A stretch of DNA of 14,325 bases from Streptosporangiaceae bacterium (GTDB taxonomy: Bacteria > Actinomycetota > Actinomycetes > Streptosporangiales > Streptosporangiaceae). The stretch covers positions 1 to 14,325 of the forward strand of contig JASHQP010000489.1 of NCBI GenBank assembly GCA_030039095.1, read 5' to 3'. The stretch's first letter is position 1. Each line of letters begins with the position of its first letter. The notes under the pieces were generated by a model. The model was not told the origin of the DNA and made no database searches. It saw only the letters and a program-made list of their open reading frames with translations. Shown here in pieces: positions 1 through 6,379 of the stretch. Position numbers and translations under genes: made by a program.

Positions 1-761
1 TCTGCATGTCGGCCGCGGCGGCCAACGAGGCGGCCGAGCGCGAGTACGTGTCGCTGATGCGGGCTCAGCGCGCCCGCGCGGTGGTCCTCGTCGGCAGCAG
101 GACCGACGACGCCGCGGGGCGTGCGGCGCTGGCCGCGGAGGTCGCGGCTTTCGCCCGCCAGGGCGGCCGGGCCGTCTGCGTCGGTCAGCCGCTGCTCGGT
201 GTGGACACGATCTCCCCGGAGAACATCGCGGGCGCCGACGCGCTGGCCAGGGCGCTGGCCGGGCTCGGCCACCGCCGGTTCGCCGTGCTCGCCGGGCCGC
301 GGAGCTCGATCACCGTGCAGGACCGGATCGCGGGGTTCCGCGCCGGGCTCGCCGCCTGGTCCATCGCGCTCGACCCAGCGGGCATCGTGCACGCCGGGTT
401 CACCAGGGACGGCGGCTACGCGGCGATGAGCGCGATCCTGGCGGTCGGCGGGCAGCTGCCGGACTGCGTGTTCGCGGTCAGCGACGTGATGGCGGTCGGC
501 GCGCTGGCCCGGCTGCGCGCCGCCGGGATCTCGGTGCCCGGCGAGGTCGCGGTGGCCGGCTTCGACGACATCCTGACGCTGCGTGATGTGACGCCGCCGC
601 TCACCACGGTCCGGCTGCCGCTCACCCGGATGGGCGAGATGGCCGCGAGCATGGTGATCACCGACGGGGAGCCGGCCCAGCCGCGCATCGTGCCGGTGCC
701 CGGCGAGGTCATCATGCGCGACAGCACGCTCCCCGCGATCCCCCGCCGCCAGCGCGGCTGA
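1..761 (+). CDS. LacI/GalR-family transcriptional regulator, C-terminal part (5' end outside the window)
   Basis: The visible part is the ligand-binding (periplasmic-binding-protein-like) domain of a LacI-family repressor. The frame is already open at base 3, so the ATG at 6 is probably internal. The N-terminal helix-turn-helix and hinge, normally about 60 residues, plus the first part of the sensor domain, must lie upstream. Family marks seen are EREYVSLMRAQRARAVVLVGS near the visible start, LGHRRFAVLAGP, then SDVMAVGALARLRAAGISVPGEV, VAGFDDI and the TPPLTTVRLP segment before the final strand. The gene ends normally at TGA 759-761. The next feature is a LacI-type operator palindrome 46 bp downstream, in front of the permease gene, so this protein is a candidate controller of the amine operon. 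LacI proteins usually sense sugars or nucleosides; control of amine use would be less usual and is only inferred from position. Confidence 0.9.
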   Translation, partial: CMSAAAANEAAEREYVSLMRAQRARAVVLVGSRTDDAAGRAALAAEVAAFARQGGRAVCVGQPLLGVDTISPENIAGADALARALAGLGHRRFAVLAGPRSSITVQDRIAGFRAGLAAWSIALDPAGIVHAGFTRDGGYAAMSAILAVGGQLPDCVFAVSDVMAVGALARLRAAGISVPGEVAVAGFDDILTLRDVTPPLTTVRLPLTRMGEMAASMVITDGEPAQPRIVPVPGEVIMRDSTLPAIPRRQRG

Positions 762-806
762 CGACCCCTTGCGCCAGCCCGGGACGTGGAGTACGTTCAC
801 CCCAGT

Positions 807-822
807 TGGAAAGCGCTTGCCA
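807..822. promoter_or_regulatory. LacI-type operator palindrome upstream of the permease
   Basis: The 16-mer TGGAAAGCGCTTGCCA is symmetric about a central CG step at 814-815, with mismatches only at its fourth and thirteenth bases. Its inner 14 bases match 8 of the 10 fixed positions of the general LacI-family operator pattern TGnAAnCGnTTnCA. It lies 133 bp before the permease start and 46 bp after the stop of the partial LacI gene, the expected position for control of the permease operon. I see no convincing -10/-35 pair around it. The binding protein is unknown; the neighbouring LacI protein is the simplest candidate. Confidence 0.65.
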
Positions 823-954
823 GGCAGAGGTGCTGAAACCTCCCACTATCACCTCGGATAACGGGTGTGTCGCGGCCCTTCCCATGTGCCGCGCATCGTC
901 CCACAATTTCAGGCAGTACCGCGGATCACGCGGCCCGGGCAGGAAGGCCATGCA

Positions 955-2418
955 ATGAGCGAAGCCGCTTCCGTTCCGTTCTCGGAGACCAAGGCCCCGG
1001 AATCCCCGGAGCGGCTGCACCGCGGCGCCCTCGGCCTGGTGGACATCGCGGCCTCGACGATGGCGAACATCGGCCCCGCCTACAGCTTCATGTTCGGCTT
1101 CGGCCTGATCGTGGTGACCGCGGGCATCGCCGCCCCGCTCACGATCATCGCGGCAGCGATCGCGATCGCCTTGCTCGGCAACACGCTGTCCCAGTTCTCC
1201 CGGGTCCAGCCGTCGACCGGCGGGTTCATCACGTTCGTGGGCAAGTCCTTCGGCGGCACCAGCGCGGTGACCACCGCGCTGCTGTGCGGGGCCGGCTACA
1301 TCATCGCTATCTCGTCGGTGCTGGCCGTGTCCGGCTGGTACCTCGAGTACGTGCTGAACTATTACTTTGCCTGGAACGTCCCGTGGATCATCTGGTCGGT
1401 GATACTCACCGCTGGCTCGGTGGTGATGATGTACCGCGGCGTTGGCGTGTCGACGAAGCTGGCCGGCTTCTTCTTCGGCTTCGAGATGCTGGTCCTGGTC
1501 ATCGTGGCGATCGCCGCGCTGATCAAGAACGGCGGTCACCTGTCCGCCGCGCCGTTCGAGTGGAGCCACCTGAACAACGGCTTCAGCGGACTCGCGCCTG
1601 GCTTCCCGCTGGCCGTGTACATCTTCATCGGCTGGGAGAACTCGGCCGCGCTGGCCGAGGAAACCGGCGACCCGCGGCGCAACGTCCCGCGTGCCGTGTA
1701 CCTGTCGATCGCGCTGATGGCCGTGCTCTACCTGCTGGTCGCGTACGCCACGGTCAGCGACTTCCACGACAACGGCACCGCGCTCGCGGCCGCTCCGATC
1801 CCGTTCATCACCGTCGCGCACTCTACGCTGGCCAAGGTATCGGTCATCGCCTACCTGGCCGGGCTGACGTCCACCGTAGGCGTGCTGATCGCGGCGGTAA
1901 ACTCGCAGGCCCGGCTGATCTTCAACGCCGGCCGCGAGGGACTGCTGCCGCGCTGGATCGGCAAGGTGCACCCGACCCGCAAGACGCCGGTCAACGCGAT
2001 CTACGTGTTCATCGGCATTGCGGGCGGGATCATCCTGTTCTGGGCGCTCGGCCACCTGATCGGCGGCGCGAGCGGCAGCATGGATGGGCTCAACTTCTTC
2101 GACGAGTCCGGCACGATGGGCACGCTGCTGATCCTCGTGGTGTACTTCCTGTCGAATCTGGCGCTGCCGTTCTACTACCGGAAGTACCGGCCGCAGGAGT
2201 TCAACGTGCTCAAGCACCTGATCCTGCCGGTGCTCGGGATGATCGTGATCGCCGTCCCGGTCTACTACCTGTGCAAACCGCCGCAGCCACAGCCCTATGA
2301 CTGGTTCCCGTACGCGGCGCTGGTCATCGTCGTGATCTCGGTGATCTATGCCTACATGCTCAACCGCCGTGACCCGCAGCTCGGCGACCGCGTCGGCTCG
2401 ATCGTGGCCGACGAATGA
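955..2418 (+). CDS. APC-superfamily amino acid/amine permease
   Basis: A 487-residue integral membrane transporter of the amino acid-polyamine-organocation superfamily, predicted to sit in the cytoplasmic membrane and import an amino acid or amine, probably with protons. The sequence alternates about 12 hydrophobic segments with short loops. Family marks are the first-helix region around residues 24-60, GWENSAALAEETGDPRRNVPRAV at about 226-248 (the conserved loop after TM6), and NAGREGLLPRWIGKVHP at about 324-340. I chose the ATG at 955 because AGGAAGG at 941-947 stands 7 nt before it; the frame is open further upstream to 865 but that stretch does not look coding. The stop overlaps the next start (ATGA, 2415-2418), so it is translationally coupled to the amine oxidase. 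That coupling suggests the substrate is a primary amine or its amino acid precursor; the sequence alone does not decide which. Confidence 0.9.
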   Translation: MSEAASVPFSETKAPESPERLHRGALGLVDIAASTMANIGPAYSFMFGFGLIVVTAGIAAPLTIIAAAIAIALLGNTLSQFSRVQPSTGGFITFVGKSFGGTSAVTTALLCGAGYIIAISSVLAVSGWYLEYVLNYYFAWNVPWIIWSVILTAGSVVMMYRGVGVSTKLAGFFFGFEMLVLVIVAIAALIKNGGHLSAAPFEWSHLNNGFSGLAPGFPLAVYIFIGWENSAALAEETGDPRRNVPRAVYLSIALMAVLYLLVAYATVSDFHDNGTALAAAPIPFITVAHSTLAKVSVIAYLAGLTSTVGVLIAAVNSQARLIFNAGREGLLPRWIGKVHPTRKTPVNAIYVFIGIAGGIILFWALGHLIGGASGSMDGLNFFDESGTMGTLLILVVYFLSNLALPFYYRKYRPQEFNVLKHLILPVLGMIVIAVPVYYLCKPPQPQPYDWFPYAALVIVVISVIYAYMLNRRDPQLGDRVGSIVADE

Positions 2419-4337
2419 CCGACACCGAGACCCGGCCGGCGCAGTCACCGCAGGAGGCGGTGCATCCGCTGGACCCGGCGAGCGGCGCCGAGTTCCTGGC
2501 CGGGCGGGACATCCTGGCCGCGGCCGGCCTGCTCGGCGAGACGGTGAGGTTCGCCTACTACGGCCTGGACGAGCCGCCCAAGGACGAGGTGCTGGCCGGG
2601 CGGCCGGACCGCCGGCTGCGGGCATTCCTGATCGACGGGGCGACCGGCGAGTCCGCGGACGTCATCGTGTCGCTCGGTGAGGGCCGGATGGTGTCGCGCC
2701 GGGTGCTCGACACGGCCGCCGACGGCCAGGTGCCGATCTACAGCGAGGAGTTCGGCATCGTCGAGGACGTGGTGCGCGCCGATCCGGGGTGGCGGGCGGC
2801 GATGGCCCGGCGCGGCCTGACGGACGTGACCAGGATCCGGGCCCTGCCGCAGACCGCCGGATCGTTCGACGAGGGCGACGACGAGCGGCGCCGGTTCGTC
2901 CGGGTGCTGGCGTTCCGCCAGGAGCGCGAGCACGACTACGTGTGGGCACACCCGGTGGACGGGATCGCCGCGTACGTCGATCTGGTCGAGCGCAAGGTTT
3001 TCAAGATCGTCGACGAGTTCGAGCGGCCGGTGCCCGTCCAGGCTGGCGACTACGACGACCCGGAGGTGCGCGGGCCGCTGCGCGAGGGCCTGCGGCCGAT
3101 CGAGATCACCCAGCCGGAGGGGCCGAGCTTCACGGTGGACGGCCAGCGGCTGCGCTGGCAGGGCTGGTCCCTGCGGGTCGGTTTCGACGCTCGGGAGGGC
3201 TTGATCCTGCACCAGATCAGCCTGGATGGACGTCCGGTCATCTACCGCGCGTCCATCCCCGAGCTGGTTGTGCCGTACGGCGATCCGCGGTTCCGGTACT
3301 GGCAGACGTACTTCGACTGCGGCGAGTACCTGCTCGGCAAGTGGACCAACTCGCTGGAGCGTGGCTGCGACTGCCTGGGTGAGATCGCCTACCTGGACGC
3401 CGTGGTGCCCGACGACTTCGGCGCGCCGCAGGAGATCCGCAACGCGGTCTGCGTCCACGAGGAGGACTTCGGCGTCCTCTGGAAGCACACCGACGTCTTC
3501 AACGGCTCCGCCCAGACCCGCCGCCAGCGCCGGCTGGTTGTCTCGTCCTGGGCCACGGTCGGCAACTACGACTACGGCTTCTACTGGTACTTCTACCTGG
3601 ACGGCACGATCGAGCACGAGGTCAAGATGTCCGGCGCACTGTTCACCGCCAGCTACCCGGGCGGCGACTCCCCGCACGCCGAGGAGGTCGCGCCGGGCCT
3701 GGGCGGGCCGGTGCACCAGCACCTGTTCAGCGCGCGGCTGGACATGACCGTGGACGGACTGGTCAATGCCGTGGATGAAGTAGACCTCGGCGGCCTGCCG
3801 GCCGGCCCGGGCAACCCGTACGGGAACGCGATCGCCCGGACCGTGACGCGGCTGACCAGCGAGGCAGGTGCCGCGCGGCGGTGCGACGCGGCGCGCGCCC
3901 GTACCTGGCGCGTGGTCAGCACCGAGCGAGCCAACGCCTACGGCAAGCCCACCGGCTACACGCTGTACCCGGAGGGCGCGCCGGTGCTGCTGGCCGACCC
4001 GTCCGCCTCGGTGCATGCTAGGGCCGGCTTCGCTGCTAACCATCTATGGGTAACCAGGTACGACCCCGCGCAGCGGTACCCGGCGGGCGACTTCGTCAAC
4101 CAGAACCCCGGCGGCGCCGGCCTGCCCGCTTACGTGGCCGCGGACCGGGATATCGACGGCGCGGACATCGTGCTGTGGCACACGTTCGGGCCCACGCACT
4201 TCCCGCGGCCGGAGGACTGGCCGGTGATGCCGGTGGCCCGGTGCGGGTTCACGCTGAAGCCGACCGGCTTCTTCGACCGCAACCCGGCACTCGGCGTCCC
4301 GCCGCCCCACGGGCACTCCCCGGGGGCCGCCGGCTGA
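2415..4337 (+). CDS. Copper-containing (TPQ) primary amine oxidase
   Basis: A 640-residue copper amine oxidase that converts RCH2NH2, oxygen and water to an aldehyde, ammonia and hydrogen peroxide. The cofactor tyrosine (becoming topaquinone) is Y385 in NYDYGFYWYF. The expected catalytic base is D301 in YFDCGEYLLG, with the gate tyrosine Y299 just before it. Copper ligands are H434 and H436 (HQHLFSARLDM) and H595 (FGPTHFPRPEDWPVMP). C320 and C346 fit the conserved disulfide. From memory, all these positions are exactly three higher than in the Arthrobacter globiformis phenylethylamine oxidase (D298, Y382, H431, H433, H592, C317, C343), a very close match in length and register. No signal peptide is present, so the enzyme should be cytoplasmic, as usual in actinobacteria. 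The start overlaps the permease stop. No aldehyde dehydrogenase or catalase is next to it. Aromatic amines, histamine or tyramine are likely but unproven substrates. Confidence 0.97.
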   Translation: MTDTETRPAQSPQEAVHPLDPASGAEFLAGRDILAAAGLLGETVRFAYYGLDEPPKDEVLAGRPDRRLRAFLIDGATGESADVIVSLGEGRMVSRRVLDTAADGQVPIYSEEFGIVEDVVRADPGWRAAMARRGLTDVTRIRALPQTAGSFDEGDDERRRFVRVLAFRQEREHDYVWAHPVDGIAAYVDLVERKVFKIVDEFERPVPVQAGDYDDPEVRGPLREGLRPIEITQPEGPSFTVDGQRLRWQGWSLRVGFDAREGLILHQISLDGRPVIYRASIPELVVPYGDPRFRYWQTYFDCGEYLLGKWTNSLERGCDCLGEIAYLDAVVPDDFGAPQEIRNAVCVHEEDFGVLWKHTDVFNGSAQTRRQRRLVVSSWATVGNYDYGFYWYFYLDGTIEHEVKMSGALFTASYPGGDSPHAEEVAPGLGGPVHQHLFSARLDMTVDGLVNAVDEVDLGGLPAGPGNPYGNAIARTVTRLTSEAGAARRCDAARARTWRVVSTERANAYGKPTGYTLYPEGAPVLLADPSASVHARAGFAANHLWVTRYDPAQRYPAGDFVNQNPGGAGLPAYVAADRDIDGADIVLWHTFGPTHFPRPEDWPVMPVARCGFTLKPTGFFDRNPALGVPPPHGHSPGAAG

Positions 4338-4372
4338 GCTCCCGCCCGCCTGCCAGAAAGAAATGATCACAA

Positions 4373-4406
4373 GACGCCGCTTGGGTCTCAGCGTGACCTC
4401 GGCGTC
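4373..4406 (+). other. Imperfect stem-loop between amine oxidase and GntR gene
   Basis: GACGCCG at 4373-4379 and CGGCGTC at 4400-4406 form a perfect 7-bp stem. Inside it GGTC (4384-4387) pairs with GACC (4395-4398) around a 7-nt loop, with an asymmetric internal bulge. It begins 36 nt after the amine oxidase stop and ends 55 nt before the regulator start. There is no T-run after it, so a classical intrinsic terminator is not shown. It could be a U-less terminator or mRNA processing hairpin that reduces regulator expression, or a DNA operator for the GntR protein. Confidence 0.4.
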
Positions 4407-4461
4407 CGGCAGAATGGCGTCTCGCCTTCGGGCGTGTTTCAGGAGGGCTGGACGTCTTGCT

Positions 4462-5253
4462 ATGAGCGCCCCTACCGACCCGGTGTATCTCCGGGTGCTC
4501 GAGGACCTGCGCGAGCGGATCCGCGGCGGCGTGCTGCCTCCGGGCGCGCGGGTGCCTTCACGGAACGCGATCATCGCCAACTACGGCGTCGGGGAGACCG
4601 CCGCCAAGCACGCCCTGCAGGTCCTGGCCAGCGAGGGACTGATCGAGGCCAGGGCCGGATCGGGCTCGTATGTGCGCCGGGTGCCAGCGGCCAGCTACCT
4701 CGAGCACGACAGGCTGCACTTCCCCGGCTCGCCGTTCGGCCTGGACGAGCGGGCCGCGAACGGCGACGGGAGCGGGCCGCCCGCCGCCCGCCGCCTGGCC
4801 TGGGAGCATCAGACCGAGCACCTGGTGCCGCCGCCGTACATCGCGCGGCGGCTCCGCCTGGAGCCCGGCGTCGACAGGGTCATGAGCACCCGGTACCTGC
4901 TGATCGCCGACGCCGAGCCGGTGCAGCTGGCCACGAGCTACGAGCCCGACCGCGTCACCGCCGACACCCCGGTCGCCCTGCCGGAGCAGGGCCCGCTCGC
5001 GGGGCGCGGCGTGATCGAGCGGATGGCCTCGATCGGGATCACGGTGGACAGGGTGGTCGAGGAGGTGTCGGTGCGCCCGTCGCTGCGCGCGGAGTCCTCG
5101 GCTCTCGGCCTGCCCGCCGGGGCTCCCGCACTGGTCATAGAGCGGTTGCACCTGGCGTCCGGCGAACCGGTCGAGGCCGGGGAGATCGTCATCGCCGCGG
5201 ACAGGTTCCGGCTCAGGTACCGGTTCGCCGTGCCCGCGGGCGGGCGGCCGTGA
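4462..5253 (+). CDS. GntR-family (HutC-type) transcriptional regulator with UTRA domain
   Basis: A 263-residue DNA-binding regulator. Residues about 6-72 form the GntR winged helix: VYLRVLEDLRERIRGGVLPPG, then VPSRNAIIANYGVGETAAKHALQVLASEGLIEARAGSGSYV in two blocks. Residues about 110-255 are a UTRA effector-binding domain, ending with the typical ALVIERLHLASGEPVE and RFRLRYRF segments; this makes it HutC-type. I chose the ATG at 4462 (MSAPTD) because family proteins start just before the winged helix. AGGAGG at 4441-4446 lies 15 nt upstream, a longer gap than ideal. In-frame ATGs at 4363 and 4414 would add a basic, non-conserved extension. HutC-type regulators commonly sense small molecules such as urocanate, amino sugars or amines; here the imported amine or its aldehyde is a reasonable guess. 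The stop overlaps the GTG of the acetyltransferase (GTGA), so the two are coupled. Confidence 0.92.
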   Translation: MSAPTDPVYLRVLEDLRERIRGGVLPPGARVPSRNAIIANYGVGETAAKHALQVLASEGLIEARAGSGSYVRRVPAASYLEHDRLHFPGSPFGLDERAANGDGSGPPAARRLAWEHQTEHLVPPPYIARRLRLEPGVDRVMSTRYLLIADAEPVQLATSYEPDRVTADTPVALPEQGPLAGRGVIERMASIGITVDRVVEEVSVRPSLRAESSALGLPAGAPALVIERLHLASGEPVEAGEIVIAADRFRLRYRFAVPAGGRP

Positions 5254-5753
5254 TCAGGCCGGCCAGCCCGGATGACGTCCCCGCGATCCACCGGCTGGTC
5301 CGCGAGCTCGCCGAGTACGAGAGGTCCGCCGATCAGGTCGTGGCTTCTCCGGACGACCTGCGGCGTGCCCTGTTCGGGCAGCAGCCTGCGGTGTTCGCGC
5401 ACGTGGCCGTCCACGACGGCGCGGTGGCCGGGTTCGCGCTCTGGTTCCTCAACTTCTCGACCTGGACCGGCAGGCACGGGATCTACCTGGAGGACCTGTA
5501 CGTGACGCCGGAGCTGCGCGGGCACGGGTACGGCAAGGCACTTCTCGCCGAGCTGGCCAGGATCTGCGCCGAGCGCGGCTACGCGAGATTCGAATGGGCC
5601 GTGCTGGACTGGAACACTCCCGCCATCGGCTTCTACCGGGCGCTGGGAGCCACCGCGATGGACGAGTGGACGGTGCAGCGGATGGCCGGCCCGGCCCTGC
5701 ACGCGCTGGCCGGCCTGGCGCCGGATCAGGTCGCTGGCGACCCGCCGAGGTAG
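5250..5753 (+). CDS. GNAT N-acetyltransferase, diamine/polyamine (SSAT)-like
   Basis: A 167-residue acetyl-CoA-dependent N-acetyltransferase. It starts at GTG 5250, overlapping the regulator stop; the first residues IRPASPDDVPAIHRLVREL are the usual GNAT N-terminus. The acetyl-CoA loop is RGHGYG at 90-95, preceded by YLEDLYVTPEL. The C-terminal block VLDWNTPAIGFYRALGA (about 118-134) matches the motif around the catalytic tyrosine of spermidine/spermine acetyltransferases, placing that residue at Y129. In this subfamily the substrates are diamines and polyamines, but related bacterial enzymes also use thialysine-like or other small amines, so substrate is open. Clustered with an amine permease and amine oxidase it would offer a second fate for the imported amine, namely detoxification or storage by acetylation. 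The last dozen residues (from about 155) run beyond the usual domain end and overlap the livF remnant on the other strand. Confidence 0.88.
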   Translation: MIRPASPDDVPAIHRLVRELAEYERSADQVVASPDDLRRALFGQQPAVFAHVAVHDGAVAGFALWFLNFSTWTGRHGIYLEDLYVTPELRGHGYGKALLAELARICAERGYARFEWAVLDWNTPAIGFYRALGATAMDEWTVQRMAGPALHALAGLAPDQVAGDPPR

Positions 5754-6078
5754 AGAGCGCCGATCTCCGGGTGCCCGAGCACCTGCTCGCCGGTTCCGGC
5801 CAGGCGCACCCGCCGGACAAGGATCCCGCCTTCTTCCGGCTCCAGGACGTGACCTGCGGGAACGTCTGCTCGATGTCGGCGAGCCTGCGGCCGATCAGCG
5901 CCCGGTCCCTGATGGTGTAGCCGCCGAGCTCGATGTTCTCCCTGACCGTCATGTCCCGGAAGAGGCTGTGATTCTGCGGCACGTGCACCAGGCCGGCGTC
6001 CAGGATCTGCCGCGGGCTCTTGCCGACCGGCGATTCCCCGCGGAACGCGATGCTGCCGCAGCGGGGCCGCAGCAGCGT
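5726..6078 (-). pseudogene. livF: livF-like ABC transporter ATPase remnant with N-terminal and internal deletions
   Basis: Read on the minus strand from about 6078, the frame gives TLLRPRCGSIAFRGE and then LVHVPQNHSLFRDMTVRENIELGGY, the Q-loop region of a LivF-type branched-chain amino acid ABC ATPase. It continues to the ABC signature region as GSLSGG, ending at 5809. It then jumps, in another frame, to RVRLAGTGEQVLGHPEIGALYLGG and TGA at 5726-5728, which is the LivF C-terminus. The first roughly 45 residues with Walker A are missing, and so is the segment with Walker B and the H-loop. The product cannot be a working ATPase. The precise deletion joints are inferred from family order, not from a comparison sequence. 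The remnant converges on and overlaps the acetyltransferase by 28 bp. Confidence 0.82.
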
Positions 6079-6292
6079 CGTCCTCCTCCGCGACGCCGAG
6101 ATAGGCGTCGAGCACCTTCGGGTCGCTCCGGATGATGCCCGGCGGCCCGGCCGCGACGACGGTGCCGGAGTCGAGCACCGTGACGTGGCCGCACAGCCCC
6201 ATCACGAAGTCCGTGTTGTGGTCCACGATGAGGAACGTCGTGCCCGCGGCGTTGAGCTCGCGGATTCGCCCGGCGAGGTGCTCGATGAGGCA
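6077..6292 (-). pseudogene. livG: livG-like ABC transporter ATPase remnant, C-terminal end only
   Basis: On the minus strand this stretch codes LIEHLAGRIRELNAAGTTFL, then IVDHNTDFVMGLCGHVTVLD and PPGIIRSDPKVLDAYLGVAEE. This is the C-terminal third of a LivG-type ABC ATPase, including the H-loop histidine (in VDHNTDFVM) and the LDAYLG end typical of the family. Walker A, the signature motif and Walker B are absent. Its left joint, around 6290, abuts a signal-peptide coding sequence in another frame; its right joint, around 6077, abuts the livF remnant. There is no start codon or ribosome binding site of its own in a useful place, so I call it a fossil. Confidence 0.82.
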
Positions 6293-6345
6293 GCCAGGAC
6301 GGCGGCAGCACTGAGGGACAGTAACCGGGCGCGGTGAGATCTCAT
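6202..6345 (-). pseudogene. livK-like gene start: ribosome binding site and signal peptide fused out of frame to livG
   Basis: GGAGGG (6355-6360 on the minus strand) stands 9 nt before ATG 6345-6343. The codons give MRSHRARLLSLSAAAVLAA, a clean basic-hydrophobic secretion or lipoprotein signal, after which the frame enters the livG remnant out of phase. It becomes Ser/Thr/Arg-rich and stops at TGA 6202-6204, for 47 residues in total. The start looks like that of a substrate-binding lipoprotein, which heads livKHMGF operons; the lipobox cysteine and the mature protein are gone. It lies 34 bp after the dehydrogenase stop and was probably cotranscribed with it. The assignment to livK rests on the signal peptide plus liv remnants directly behind it. 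A small translated and exported 47-residue peptide remains possible, since the translation start looks intact. Confidence 0.6.
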
Positions 6346-6379
6346 ACCGGCGCTCCCTCCGGTTTCCGCAGGGGCCCAG

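Noticed and set aside
712..2625. Long minus-strand open frame (637 codons) opposite the permease
   Set aside because: It is rich in Arg, Asp, His and Gly without domain structure, as expected for the antisense of GC-biased coding DNA. The plus strand there codes a clear APC permease.
2445..4043. Minus-strand open frame (532 codons) opposite the amine oxidase
   Set aside because: Low-complexity Arg/Val/His/Asp composition with no recognisable motif; the other strand carries every catalytic residue of a copper amine oxidase.
5726..6345. A functional miniature or fused ABC ATPase instead of a remnant
   Set aside because: The blocks lie in two reading frames and lack Walker A of both proteins and Walker B and the H-loop of LivF, so no continuous functional ATPase can be made.
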